From contig JBELHW010000016.1 of the NCBI GenBank assembly GCA_042091225.1, positions 1 through 29,216 on the forward strand: a stretch of 29,216 nt of DNA, given 5' to 3'. Position numbers and translations under genes: made by a program. Under the pieces are notes generated by a model that saw only the letters and a list, made by a program, of their open reading frames with translations, made no database searches and had not been told where the DNA came from. The stretch is from JABAYQ01 sp042091225 (GTDB lineage Bacteria > Bacteroidota > Bacteroidia > Flavobacteriales > UBA7312). This document shows positions 8,709 to 17,388 of the stretch, in pieces (position 1 is the stretch's first letter; the number at the start of each line of letters is the position of its first letter).

Positions 8709-9767
8709 TTAATTATTTGGTTTAAAATTTTTATTAAATATAAAACTAGTGTCAGTTAGTGTTTTTAAAAACTGAATTAAATCTGACTTTTCTTGATTGT
8801 TTAATCCTAGCCCTATTCCGACTTTTTTCATTAAAGGATCGATAGTAGAAGAGTTGTGTCCTCCAAAATCATAATGTTCTATAACTTCCTCTAAGGTTTG
8901 AAAGCGACCATCGTGCATATATGGAGCAGTTAGTTCTATATTTCTAAGAGTAGGACTTTTAAACTTTCCTTTATCAAATGGTTCTCCCGTAACATTCATT
9001 CTTCCGTTGTCCATTAATAACTCTGGATCAATTCCATTATTGTGGAATTCGTTTGAGGCAAATAAAGGGTAGGAGTGGCAATGAAAACAGTCTCCTTTTT
9101 CACTATTAAAAATTTCTAGACCCCTTAATTCCGAAACTTCTAAGTTTACTTCGTTTCTAATGTATTTATCAAATTTAGAATCGCCTGAAATTAATGTTCT
9201 TTCAAATTGAGCTATTGCTTTAACAACATGAGTTGAATCAAAATTGGTTGTATTAAATGCCATAAAGAACAATTCTTTATATTGATCATTGTCCTTTATT
9301 CTATTAACTACTTCAGTCCAAGAGCTATGTAATTCTAGTTCATTAGTAATTGGGTCTAGAGCTTGTTCTTCAAGACTCAATACTCTACCGTCCCAAAAGT
9401 TAAAATTATTCCATGCCAAATTAATTAACGCTGAAGCATTTTTATCTCCAGTAATCCCATTAACCCCTATACTAAATTGATTAGGATCACTAAATCCTTT
9501 GGATTGAAAATGGCAGCTAGCACAAGAATGGGTGTTATTATTTGATAAAACTGGATCATAAAATAATTTCTTACCAAGTTCTACAGCTTCCTTAGTCATT
9601 GGGTTGTCATTTGGTATGTTTGGCGAAGGAAATCCGTAAGGAACATCTAATTGGTATGTCGTAGGTGAATAAACATAATCTTGCATAACAGCGATATCTT
9701 GTTCGCATGAGTATAAAGAAAAAACTATTATAAATAGAGAAGCTATTTTATTGAATTTTAAATGCAT
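8709..9767 (-). CDS. Di-heme cytochrome c peroxidase, MauG/MbnH-like lipoprotein
   Basis: A 352-aa periplasmic or outer-membrane lipoprotein: signal sequence with lipobox ending FSLYSC (Cys21). Two c-type heme motifs are visible, CASCH at 82-86 and CFHCH at 227-231, with the family segments ELGKKLFYDPVLS (63-75), FWDGR (124-128), QFERTLISGDSKFD (187-200), APYMHDGRFQTLEEV (281-295) and EHYDFGG (297-303). This is the bacterial di-heme peroxidase/MauG superfamily. Members reduce H2O2 or use high-valent heme to modify a partner protein. The gene directly upstream encodes an MbnP-like protein and the reading frames overlap by 20 bases, so an MbnH role (oxidising a tryptophan of MbnP) is more likely than simple peroxide removal. 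That role is inferred from context. Next in-frame ATG choices would remove the signal peptide, so the start at 9767 is kept. Confidence 0.85.
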   Translation of the reverse strand: MHLKFNKIASLFIIVFSLYSCEQDIAVMQDYVYSPTTYQLDVPYGFPSPNIPNDNPMTKEAVELGKKLFYDPVLSNNNTHSCASCHFQSKGFSDPNQFSIGVNGITGDKNASALINLAWNNFNFWDGRVLSLEEQALDPITNELELHSSWTEVVNRIKDNDQYKELFFMAFNTTNFDSTHVVKAIAQFERTLISGDSKFDKYIRNEVNLEVSELRGLEIFNSEKGDCFHCHSYPLFASNEFHNNGIDPELLMDNGRMNVTGEPFDKGKFKSPTLRNIELTAPYMHDGRFQTLEEVIEHYDFGGHNSSTIDPLMKKVGIGLGLNNQEKSDLIQFLKTLTDTSFIFNKNFKPNN

Positions 9768-10518
9768 TCTTTATGTTATCCATTATTTGATGAGCCAATG
9801 GGCTATTATTACTTGTATGTGGTAATGTACTAGATAAATTTAAGTCATTAAAAACATCTTTCAGTTCTATTTTTATATCGATGTTACCATTTAATTGATT
9901 ATCGAATTCAATACTTTTTTCTAGACTAACGCTTTTTAATAAATCATCGTGTGCAAGGTGATATGTTCTGTTAAAAAACGTGCCATCGCCCGTAGTGTCT
10001 AGTTTTCCTTCAATCATAGCGAATATGTATGAGTCAGAATTATTCATTGCCCAATAAGTTCCATTATTAATTCCTAAAGGATGATCGGTAGGGTAATCTG
10101 CAGGAGTTGTACTGTTTAAAACATTATCTAATCCTAAGCTGAAATTAAATTCTCTTACGCTTTCATCACTTGTAGATAAAATTAAAGAGTGAGTGCTCAA
10201 ATCTTCCAGATTGTAAAGAAATACATCAGTAAGATTATTTGTGCCATTGTTTGATACTAAAGAAATATCAGAAAGATAAAGTTTGAACTTTTCAATTCTG
10301 AAACTATTATTCTCGAATGATATAATATCGTTTTTGATTAGTTCAATATCTCCATCATTTAAAGAAAACTCAACATTTAAATTATAAATATACTCACAGC
10401 TTCCATCTTCTTTATTGAAGGAGGTGTCAAAGTTAGTTGCTAATGGGTCAGTGCAGCCCTCGTTTTTACAAGAAAACAAGATTGTACAAACCAAAAAATA
10501 AAGAAATATATTTCTCAT
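9748..10518 (-). CDS. MbnP-like copper-associated lipoprotein
   Basis: A 256-aa lipoprotein (lipobox ending ILFSC, Cys17). Residues 21-43 form a small Cys-bounded motif (GCTDPLATNFD, then DGSCEY; C22 and C41) that recurs in Bacteroidota surface proteins. The rest (about 45-256) resembles the MbnP family: NVEFSLNDGDI, then FRIEKFKLYLSDISL, HPLGINNGTYWAMNN and YIFAMIEGKLDTTGDG. MbnP proteins are periplasmic copper-binding proteins encoded beside a MauG-type di-heme enzyme (MbnH), which oxidises an MbnP tryptophan to kynurenine in the methanotroph case. Here W156 is the only tryptophan in the whole protein, making it the obvious candidate substrate. Histidines H110, H146, H187, H190, H234 and H243 could bind metal. 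It heads the five-gene minus-strand run and has a TATATTTG box upstream. Family assignment is from sequence pattern and neighbour, not an alignment. Confidence 0.75.
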   Translation of the reverse strand: MRNIFLYFLVCTILFSCKNEGCTDPLATNFDTSFNKEDGSCEYIYNLNVEFSLNDGDIELIKNDIISFENNSFRIEKFKLYLSDISLVSNNGTNNLTDVFLYNLEDLSTHSLILSTSDESVREFNFSLGLDNVLNSTTPADYPTDHPLGINNGTYWAMNNSDSYIFAMIEGKLDTTGDGTFFNRTYHLAHDDLLKSVSLEKSIEFDNQLNGNIDIKIELKDVFNDLNLSSTLPHTSNNSPLAHQIMDNIKNAFKIQ

Positions 10519-10544
10519 AATTTTGATATTAATCGAATCAAGTA

Positions 10545-10552
10545 CAAATATA
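10545..10552 (-). promoter_or_regulatory. Candidate -7 box for the mbnP-mqnE gene run
   Basis: Read on the minus strand the sequence is TATATTTG, a match to the Bacteroidota -7 consensus TAnnTTTG, 26 bases ahead of the MbnP-like start at 10518. No clear TTTG -33 element lies at the expected distance. The 10519-10628 gap is the divergent region between this run and addA. Confidence 0.45.
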
Positions 10553-10628
10553 CGATACTTAATTTTTTTTTAGTGTGTTTTTTATCATCTTACTTGTTCT
10601 TTTTTATAAAACCAGTTATATTAGTTAA

Positions 10629-13600
10629 GTGAATAATGAAAAGAAATTTAAAATCTACAGATCATCGGCCGGTTCTGGAAAAACGTTTACTTTAGTAAAG
10701 GAGTATATTAAAATTGCTATTGAGTGTAATGGAGAAAAGTTTCGCCCCGATTATTTTAAACATATTTTAGCTATTACTTTTACTAATAAGGCTGCTAGTG
10801 AAATGAAAACTAGAGTCTTTGATTTTTTGTTAATTCTCAAAAAAGGGATTGATTCTGATAAACCAAACAGTTTTTTTTCTCAAATAAAAAAAGAAACAAA
10901 ATTGAACAGCGAGCAGATCAAAGAACGGTCCTCTAAAGTTTTACAGTCAATTTTACATTCTTACTACAATTTTTCCATTTCCACTATCGATAAGTTTGTT
11001 TACAGATTAGTAAAAACCTTTGCTCATGATTTACAACTGAGTCAGAATTTTGAAGTGGAATTAGATTCTACTAAACTAATTCAGCCATCGGTATCTTCTT
11101 TAATAGAAAAAATTGGAATAGATAAGGATGTTTCAAAGGCTTTATTAGAATTTGCATATTCTAAAATTGACAATGGCAATAGCTATAATATTGAAAATAG
11201 TTTAGAAGAATTTTCTAAGTTTATTTTTCTCGAAAATTCTGAAAAATATTTAAAAGAATTAGAAAGAGTTAGTGTTAAGGATTGTTTTATCATTAGAAAC
11301 GACTTAGTATCAAAAAATAAATTATTCGAAAATAAATTAATTGAGTTTTCTAATTCATTTTTAATTTTTTGTGATGAAAATAATATCAGTGCTAAGAATT
11401 TTTTTAGAGGAGGATTTTATAACTATTTTAAAAACTTAAAAAGTTTTAAAATTGATAAATTAATGCCCGGTAAAGATTTAGCAACTAGTATGAGTTCTGA
11501 TCGATGGTATTCAAAAACTTTGGAAGATTTTGAAAAACAAAAAATTGACGATAATAAAGCTTATCTGACTAAAATTTATTCCGATGTTCTTTCTTTTATG
11601 GACGAGAATTATCAAGATTATGTTTTTCATAAATTATTGATAAAAAATATTTATTCAATTTCTATTTTTAATGAACTCAGCAAGGAATTAAACTTTTATA
11701 AGAAAGAAAATAATGTGCAACACATTTCAGAATTTAATAATTCGATTTCAAAAGTTGTTAGAAATGAACCTGTACCGTTTATTTACGAACGCTTAGGCGA
11801 CAAGTATTTTCATTTTTTAATTGACGAGTTTCAAGATACTTCTGTTAAGCAATGGCATAATCTATTACCATTAGTAACAAACTCTCTTTCAATGGGAAAT
11901 AAAAATTTAATTGTAGGAGATGCAAAACAATCTATATATAGATGGAGAGGAGGCGAGGTAGAGCAATTTTTAAAACTACCACAGGAAGTTTTTCAGAATG
12001 AATTATTGCCAAATAGTGATGATGTTTGTTCAGCAATTTTAAGAAATGCTCATGAAGAAAAGTTGGAATACAATTGGAGGAGTGGTAAACAAATAGTTGA
12101 TTTTAACAATCGTTTTTTTGCTAAAATGAAAGAGTTAATTTCTGAAAGTTATAAGGATATTTATGAGAGTCATGAACAAATACCCATGAATGATGAAAAT
12201 GGATTTGTTCAAATTAGTTTTAGCCCAAAAAAAAAAGACTCTAAAAATGAGATATTAAAAAAACTTGTAGCTAAAATTAATGAACTTAAATCTTTAGGTC
12301 ATAGTTATAATGAAATGGCTATTTTGTGTAGAACAACTAAAGAATCTGTTTTAGTTGCCAAATCATTAACAATTAACGACATTAAGGTGATTTCTGATGA
12401 AGCATTATTGTTGAAAAACTCGCAAGAAGTATCATTTTTGGTCAGTTTTCTTCATTTTTTGCAAGATAAAAGCGATATTATTGCAAAAACTAAGATAGTT
12501 ACATTTTTATGTAAAAATGATTCTGAAGCTAATCAACATAAAATTTTAACTTCTCTTTCATCAAATAATGAATCTTTATTTACTCAGCTTCTACTTAATA
12601 ATAGCAAATTATTAAATTTAGAACTAATTAAAAATTTACCCCTATATGATTTAGTAGAACATATCGGGTTTTGTTTTTATTTAAGTTCATCAAATATTTT
12701 TATACAGTCTTTTTTAGATGTTATTCTAAAATTTACTTCAAAATCAGAAAACGATATTGGAGAGTTTTTAAGTTGGTGGTCTGAAAATAAGCTCAAACAA
12801 GCTATTGAAATTTCACAAGATTCTGAAGCTGTTAAGATTATGACTGTTCATAAATCTAAAGGATTAGAGTTCCCAATTGTATTTATTCCATTTAATTGGC
12901 AAATTGGCAAACAAAATAAGGAGCTGTGGGTAGAAACTCCTAATACTTCTTCAAAGCTTAAAGTTGCATTGATTAGCAATAGCAAGATTTTAGATAATAC
13001 AAATTTTTCTGTTGTTCGAGAATATGAAAATAATATGTCTTTATTAGATGATATTAATGTTTTGTATGTAGCAATGACAAGAGCTAAAAATCAGCTTTAT
13101 TTATTTCTAGATCAATCAAGTGGAGAGGCGAATAAGTACAATACATTAAGTAAACTTTTTGACTATTTTTTTAGAGGGTCAACCATAACTGATATTTATC
13201 AAGAAGGAGAAAACCCAACACAAACTGTACCCTTAAAAAAAGAGAATAAAAAACCGTATAGATTGTCTTATAATTCTACAAGTAACTGGAGAGAGGTTGT
13301 TCATTTGAAAAATTCATCTAATAAATTGTGGGATTTCGCAGTTGATAGAAAAGAATGGGGTACACAACTTCATTTTTGGTTGTCAAAAATTCATTATCAC
13401 AACCAACTTGATGGTGTATTTAACGACTTATTAAATGACAATACTGTAAGTATAGGAATTAAAAATAAATTGATAAATAGGATAAATCAAGTATTTAAGA
13501 ATGAAGATCTTAAAACTTTTTTCACTAAAGATTGTGTAGTTAAAACGGAAACGGAAATATTATTACCAAACGGAGAAACTTATATCCCAGATAGAGTTAT

Positions 13601-13775
13601 AATTAAAGACAATACTATTAATGTGATCGATTATAAAACTGGTTCTATTCTTAAAATAGAATCTCACAAAGAACAATTATATAATTACGCTTCAATACTA
13701 AAAATGATGGGTTATGTTAATATTAAATTGTTTCTTGTTTATATTGATGAAGATATTCAAATAGTAAAGTTATGA
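10629..13775 (+). CDS. addA: AddA-type ATP-dependent helicase-nuclease (UvrD/RecB family)
   Basis: A 1048-aa SF1A helicase fused to a C-terminal PD-(D/E)XK nuclease, the AddA subunit of the recombination enzyme that resects double-strand breaks. Walker A is SSAGSGKT at 12-19; the Walker B/motif II segment is IDEFQDTS with D399 and E400; GDAKQSIYRWRGGE near 430-442, YNWRS, MTVHKSKGLEFP and LYVAMTRAK are motifs III to VI. The nuclease motif sits at the end: IPDRV with D988, then D1001-Y-K1003. The start is GTG at 10629: the codon just before it is an in-frame TAA, and the next ATG lies after Walker A, so GTG is the only sensible start. The stop overlaps the addB ATG by 4 bases. Confidence 0.9.
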   Translation: MNNEKKFKIYRSSAGSGKTFTLVKEYIKIAIECNGEKFRPDYFKHILAITFTNKAASEMKTRVFDFLLILKKGIDSDKPNSFFSQIKKETKLNSEQIKERSSKVLQSILHSYYNFSISTIDKFVYRLVKTFAHDLQLSQNFEVELDSTKLIQPSVSSLIEKIGIDKDVSKALLEFAYSKIDNGNSYNIENSLEEFSKFIFLENSEKYLKELERVSVKDCFIIRNDLVSKNKLFENKLIEFSNSFLIFCDENNISAKNFFRGGFYNYFKNLKSFKIDKLMPGKDLATSMSSDRWYSKTLEDFEKQKIDDNKAYLTKIYSDVLSFMDENYQDYVFHKLLIKNIYSISIFNELSKELNFYKKENNVQHISEFNNSISKVVRNEPVPFIYERLGDKYFHFLIDEFQDTSVKQWHNLLPLVTNSLSMGNKNLIVGDAKQSIYRWRGGEVEQFLKLPQEVFQNELLPNSDDVCSAILRNAHEEKLEYNWRSGKQIVDFNNRFFAKMKELISESYKDIYESHEQIPMNDENGFVQISFSPKKKDSKNEILKKLVAKINELKSLGHSYNEMAILCRTTKESVLVAKSLTINDIKVISDEALLLKNSQEVSFLVSFLHFLQDKSDIIAKTKIVTFLCKNDSEANQHKILTSLSSNNESLFTQLLLNNSKLLNLELIKNLPLYDLVEHIGFCFYLSSSNIFIQSFLDVILKFTSKSENDIGEFLSWWSENKLKQAIEISQDSEAVKIMTVHKSKGLEFPIVFIPFNWQIGKQNKELWVETPNTSSKLKVALISNSKILDNTNFSVVREYENNMSLLDDINVLYVAMTRAKNQLYLFLDQSSGEANKYNTLSKLFDYFFRGSTITDIYQEGENPTQTVPLKKENKKPYRLSYNSTSNWREVVHLKNSSNKLWDFAVDRKEWGTQLHFWLSKIHYHNQLDGVFNDLLNDNTVSIGIKNKLINRINQVFKNEDLKTFFTKDCVVKTETEILLPNGETYIPDRVIIKDNTINVIDYKTGSILKIESHKEQLYNYASILKMMGYVNIKLFLVYIDEDIQIVKL

Positions 13776-16543
13776 TTCCTTATTTATCTAAAATAGCAGA
13801 TGAATTAGTGAATTCCCATTACAACGAAATGGAGAATTTTACTATTGTATTACCCTCAAAAAGAGCAATTGTATTTTTTAAGCATTATTTGTCTCAAAAA
13901 ATAAATAATCCGGTTTGGTTGCCTAAAATATTTTCGATTGAAGATTTTATCTTTGATTTATCAGGCCTTAAACCACTTGATAATTTAAGCCTACAAATAA
14001 AACTGTACGAAGTTTGTAGTCAACAACCTATAGATGATGAGCCAGAAGCAATAGAAAGTTTTTTGCAATGGAGTCAAACCTTATTATATGATTTTAATGA
14101 AATAGACAGAAATTTAGTTGATGCAAAAAGTATATACAAAGGACTCTCAAATATTAAGAGTATGGACTCGTGGACTGTTGACGATTCTGATCTATCGGAA
14201 TTTCAATTACAATATTTGAAATTTTTTGACCATTTTTATAGTTGGTATTGTTCTTTTGAAAAATCTCTCCTAGATCAAGGCTTTGCCTATCAAGGTTTAG
14301 CTTATAGAGTTGCCGCAAAAAATATTCAAATTAAAGGGCAATCCTTAAATAATATATGGTTTGTTGGTCTTAATGCTATGACTAAAGCTGAAAATAAGAT
14401 TATAGATTTTTTTCAAAAAAATAATAAATCTAAGTTGTTTTTTGATGGCGATGCCCATTATGTTGAGGACGTTAATCATGAAGCTGGTTATTTTATAAGA
14501 CAACATATCCAGAAATGGGGATCGATTGAATTAAGTCATTTTTTTGAACAAAAGAAAAATATAGAAATTATAGGATGTTCTGGCAATATTGCGCAAAGTA
14601 AAGTTGCAGGAGACATACTAAGCAAAGTGAAAGATAAAAACTTTAACCAAACAGCGGTTGTTTTAGCGGATGAAAATTTACTTTTTCCAATTCTAAACAA
14701 TATTTCTGATAATATCACAGCTCTTAATATTACAATGGGAGCTCCACTGAAATCTGCTCCGCTTTATAACTTCATTTCTTTAATTTTCAACACACACCTA
14801 AATAGAGAAAAATACAATAAAGAAGGTTTTTATTATAAAGATTTAACAACACTTTTCGGACACAAAGACTTTATAAGCTTATTAGATTCTAATAAAAGTA
14901 ATTCTCTTTTAAAGAATTTACTTGAAAAAAATAAAGTGTTCTACGACAAAAAAGAGATACTTGAAATCTTTGAAAAATCTGAGATTTCATCTTGTAATAA
15001 TTTAAGTTATCTTTTTGATTTTTGGCTTAAACCAGAAGTTATTATTGATAACTGTAAAAAGACCTTAGAGATGTTAAAAGATAAGGTTTTGACAAAAAAA
15101 GCTTCTGTAGAATCAGAAGTTTTATTCGTACTATTTCAGAATTTTCAAGTTTTAGAAAATCACATTCATAATTCTAAATTTCTAGAAGATTTAGATTTAA
15201 GTACCATATTTTCAATTTTCACACAACTAATTTCAAGAGAATCAATTCCTTTTAAGGGAGAACCATTAGACGGTTTACAGCTTATGGGTGTTTTGGAAAC
15301 AAGAACGCTAGACTTTAAAAATGTAATTGTTTTGAGTGTAAATGAGGATAAACTCCCAATGGGAAAATCTTCAAATTCTTTTCTTCCTTACGATTTGAAA
15401 AAGCATTTTAAAATGACTACTCATCAAGAACGAGATGCAATTTTTTCTTATCACTTTTATAGATTATTACAAAGGTCAGAGAATGCTTTTTTAATTTATA
15501 ATACTCAAAGTGATGCTTTAGGTTCTGGAGAAAAAAGTAGATTTATCCTGCAAGTTGAAAATGAATTAAGCAAACTCAATATAAAAAATTCAATTTTGGA
15601 GGTCGAAAATCTTCAAGATTCTCCATTAAATTTTGCAATAGAGGTTTGTAAAACACCACAAATTTTGCAGAAAATTGATCAATGGTTTACACGAGGAGTT
15701 TCTTCGACTTCCTTAACAACCTATTTAGATTGTAGACTCAAGTTTTATTTTCAATATATAGCAAGAATAAGAAAAGAAAGAACCATTGATGAATTTATAG
15801 AATCAGATGTGTTCGGGACTATAATTCATGATTCTCTTGAGTTTTCATTTAAGTCATTTTTACAAAAAGACTTGACAGAAGATGCTTTGTCAGATATAAA
15901 AAAAATAGCTTTGAAAAAGGCGAAACAAGATTTTGAAGATAAATTTGGTAGTAGAATAGAAACAGGTAAAAATCATTTGGTATGGATGGTTGCGAATAGA
16001 ATGATAAATGATTTTTTTGATTATGAAAAAAAGGGGATTCAAAAAATTAAATCTTATCAGGTTTTAGAGTTAGAGCAAAAATATAGTCATGAATTAAAAA
16101 TTGATAATTTTAAAATTAATTTACTTGGAAAAATAGATCGATTAGATAGGGTAGAAGATCAATTACGTGTTGTTGATTATAAGTCTGGATTTGTCGAAAG
16201 TAAGGATGTCAGTTTTACGATGTCAGATTTAATAGAAAAAAAGAATTCGTCTAAGGCTTTTCAACTGATGATGTACTCTTATTTATTTTCTAAAAGTAAA
16301 GGAGTTACTAATTTCATTTCGGGCAATTATTCTTTTAAAAATAATAAGGCTGGATTTATCCCTTTAAAAATTGACAAAACAAAAGTTCCATTAACTATTA
16401 CAAATGCTGAATTAGATAGTTTTGAAAAACAGTTAATTTTATTATTGAGAGAAATAAAGGGAGAGTTAGATGTTTTTCATCAAACAGATAACCAAGATGT
16501 TTGTAAGTGGTGCGATTTTAAAACTGTTTGTAATAGAGACTAA
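13772..16543 (+). CDS. addB: AddB-type nuclease subunit with Fe-S cysteines
   Basis: A 923-aa partner of AddA in double-strand-break end processing. The C-terminal PD-(D/E)XK nuclease shows GKIDRLDRVE and the D802-Y-K804 motif (VVDYKSG). Four cysteines fit the AddB iron-sulfur staple that braces the nuclease: C654 (LDCRLKFYF), then C911, C914 and C920 at the extreme C-terminus (CKWCDFKTVC). The N-terminal helicase-like domain begins IVLPSKRAIVFFKHYL with no GxGKT, so it lacks a Walker A and is probably an inactive helicase fold used for DNA or Chi-like recognition. Segments LDGLQLMGVLETRTLDF and NVIVLSVNEDKLP match the degenerate helicase motifs of the family. Translationally coupled to addA by an ATGA overlap and followed by a hairpin terminator. 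Confidence 0.88.
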   Translation: MIPYLSKIADELVNSHYNEMENFTIVLPSKRAIVFFKHYLSQKINNPVWLPKIFSIEDFIFDLSGLKPLDNLSLQIKLYEVCSQQPIDDEPEAIESFLQWSQTLLYDFNEIDRNLVDAKSIYKGLSNIKSMDSWTVDDSDLSEFQLQYLKFFDHFYSWYCSFEKSLLDQGFAYQGLAYRVAAKNIQIKGQSLNNIWFVGLNAMTKAENKIIDFFQKNNKSKLFFDGDAHYVEDVNHEAGYFIRQHIQKWGSIELSHFFEQKKNIEIIGCSGNIAQSKVAGDILSKVKDKNFNQTAVVLADENLLFPILNNISDNITALNITMGAPLKSAPLYNFISLIFNTHLNREKYNKEGFYYKDLTTLFGHKDFISLLDSNKSNSLLKNLLEKNKVFYDKKEILEIFEKSEISSCNNLSYLFDFWLKPEVIIDNCKKTLEMLKDKVLTKKASVESEVLFVLFQNFQVLENHIHNSKFLEDLDLSTIFSIFTQLISRESIPFKGEPLDGLQLMGVLETRTLDFKNVIVLSVNEDKLPMGKSSNSFLPYDLKKHFKMTTHQERDAIFSYHFYRLLQRSENAFLIYNTQSDALGSGEKSRFILQVENELSKLNIKNSILEVENLQDSPLNFAIEVCKTPQILQKIDQWFTRGVSSTSLTTYLDCRLKFYFQYIARIRKERTIDEFIESDVFGTIIHDSLEFSFKSFLQKDLTEDALSDIKKIALKKAKQDFEDKFGSRIETGKNHLVWMVANRMINDFFDYEKKGIQKIKSYQVLELEQKYSHELKIDNFKINLLGKIDRLDRVEDQLRVVDYKSGFVESKDVSFTMSDLIEKKNSSKAFQLMMYSYLFSKSKGVTNFISGNYSFKNNKAGFIPLKIDKTKVPLTITNAELDSFEKQLILLLREIKGELDVFHQTDNQDVCKWCDFKTVCNRD

Positions 16544-16545
16544 AA

Positions 16546-16575
16546 AAAACCTCGCTTAGAATAAAGCGAGGTTTT
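16546..16575. terminator. Bidirectional terminator between addB and tRNA-Glu
   Basis: An 8-bp perfect stem, CCTCGCTT (16550-16557) with AAGCGAGG (16564-16571) and a 6-base loop, is flanked by eight A (16542-16549) and four T (16572-16575), which can extend the stem by four A-T pairs. It begins right after the addB stop codon and lies 2 bases beyond the tRNA-Glu 3' end. In the minus direction it has an eight-U tail and so should end the tRNA transcript well; for addB the U-run is short. Confidence 0.85.
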
Positions 16576-16576
16576 G

Positions 16577-16648
16577 TAGCCCATAGGAGAATCGAACTCC
16601 TGTTTCCAGGATGAAAACCTGGCGTCCTAACCACTAGACGAATGGGCC
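16577..16648 (-). tRNA. tRNA-Glu (anticodon TTC)
   Basis: A 72-base cloverleaf on the minus strand: acceptor GGCCCAT pairing with ATGGGCT (one G-U end pair), D-arm around GTCTAGTGGTTAGGAC, a 5-bp anticodon stem CCAGG/CCTGG with loop TTTTCAT giving anticodon TTC, and a T-arm with GTTCGATTC in the loop. The discriminator is A and CCA is not encoded. It is a single tRNA transcribed convergently toward addB, with its own upstream promoter and a shared terminator. Confidence 0.95.
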
Positions 16649-16669
16649 GGGCTCAAAATTTTAGCGTTG

Positions 16670-16700
16670 CAAATATAATATCTTTTATAATTTATCAAAA
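16670..16700 (-). promoter_or_regulatory. Promoter of tRNA-Glu
   Basis: On the minus strand, TTTTG (16700-16696) is followed after 18 bases by TATATTTG (16677-16670), close to the Bacteroidota consensus TTTG-N19-TAnnTTTG. The -7 box ends 21 bases ahead of the mature tRNA 5' end at 16648, fitting a start near 16663 and a short 5' trailer removed by RNase P. Confidence 0.7.
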
Positions 16701-16719
16701 TGCTATTTTCAAAAAAAAA

Positions 16720-17388
16720 TTATTTTTCGTTTGAAAATTTATAACCTAGTTTTTTAGATGTTTTCAGCTTCATTTCATTATTTATTTTAATAATTTGATG
16801 TAAATTAACAACATGAACATCATCAAATGGAGGAGTTAATAATTCAAAGTCAATTGAAAATAATATGAGTTGACTTATAATTTCGTTTAAAAAGTCATTA
16901 TTAATTTTAGTTTCATTGAAGTCAGATAAGTCATTACTCACACTTGCTTTACTTTCTACAAAAAAGTTATGATTTCGATTTACGAATATCCTTGAAACCA
17001 AAAAGCCAACATCATTTAATCTATTATATTTAAAACTATCATTCAGAAAATTATAAACGTTAATCACCCCACAATATGCGTTTAAGTTATTTTCTTTCAC
17101 AATAGGGTTTTTCCAAATATTATGTTTATGATCAAAGGTGAAGGTGTTTGAATGCATATTAAAGACTAGAACATCACCAGAAAATTGCAGCTTAAACTCA
17201 TATTCTCCATTTTCTATTAATGATATAGAAACATTATTGTTTTTAAGTTGTAGATCTTTATTTAGTTCGTTTACTATCTGTAATGAACACTCTTTGAGAT
17301 TTTGAAAAACTTCTTTTGTTGTTGAATGTACTTTCTGTTTTGTTACAGATTTAACAGCTAATTTTTCTAAAATTTCTTTTTTCTTCAT
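16720..17388 (-). CDS. Unrecognised 222-aa protein coupled to proS
   Basis: I do not recognise this family. The protein has no signal peptide or transmembrane segment, so it is probably cytoplasmic. The N-terminus (about 1-45) is lysine-rich and probably helical; the middle alternates strand-like segments (VSISLIENGEYEFKLQF, then GDVLVFNMHSNTFTFD), suggesting an alpha/beta fold; a hydrophobic helix (FLNEIISQLILFSIDFELL) sits near 166-184; the tail is basic. Its ATG follows the proS stop with no gap (TAAATG), so it is almost certainly translated by termination-reinitiation from the proS message. No catalytic motif stands out. Between its stop and the tRNA promoter I see only a U-rich tract, not a convincing terminator. 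Confidence 0.8.
   Translation of the reverse strand: MKKKEILEKLAVKSVTKQKVHSTTKEVFQNLKECSLQIVNELNKDLQLKNNNVSISLIENGEYEFKLQFSGDVLVFNMHSNTFTFDHKHNIWKNPIVKENNLNAYCGVINVYNFLNDSFKYNRLNDVGFLVSRIFVNRNHNFFVESKASVSNDLSDFNETKINNDFLNEIISQLILFSIDFELLTPPFDDVHVVNLHQIIKINNEMKLKTSKKLGYKFSNEK

Noticed and set aside
16700..16730. U-rich tract after the unknown 222-aa gene as a terminator
   Set aside because: Only a weak A-T stem can form around the stop codon; it is not convincing.
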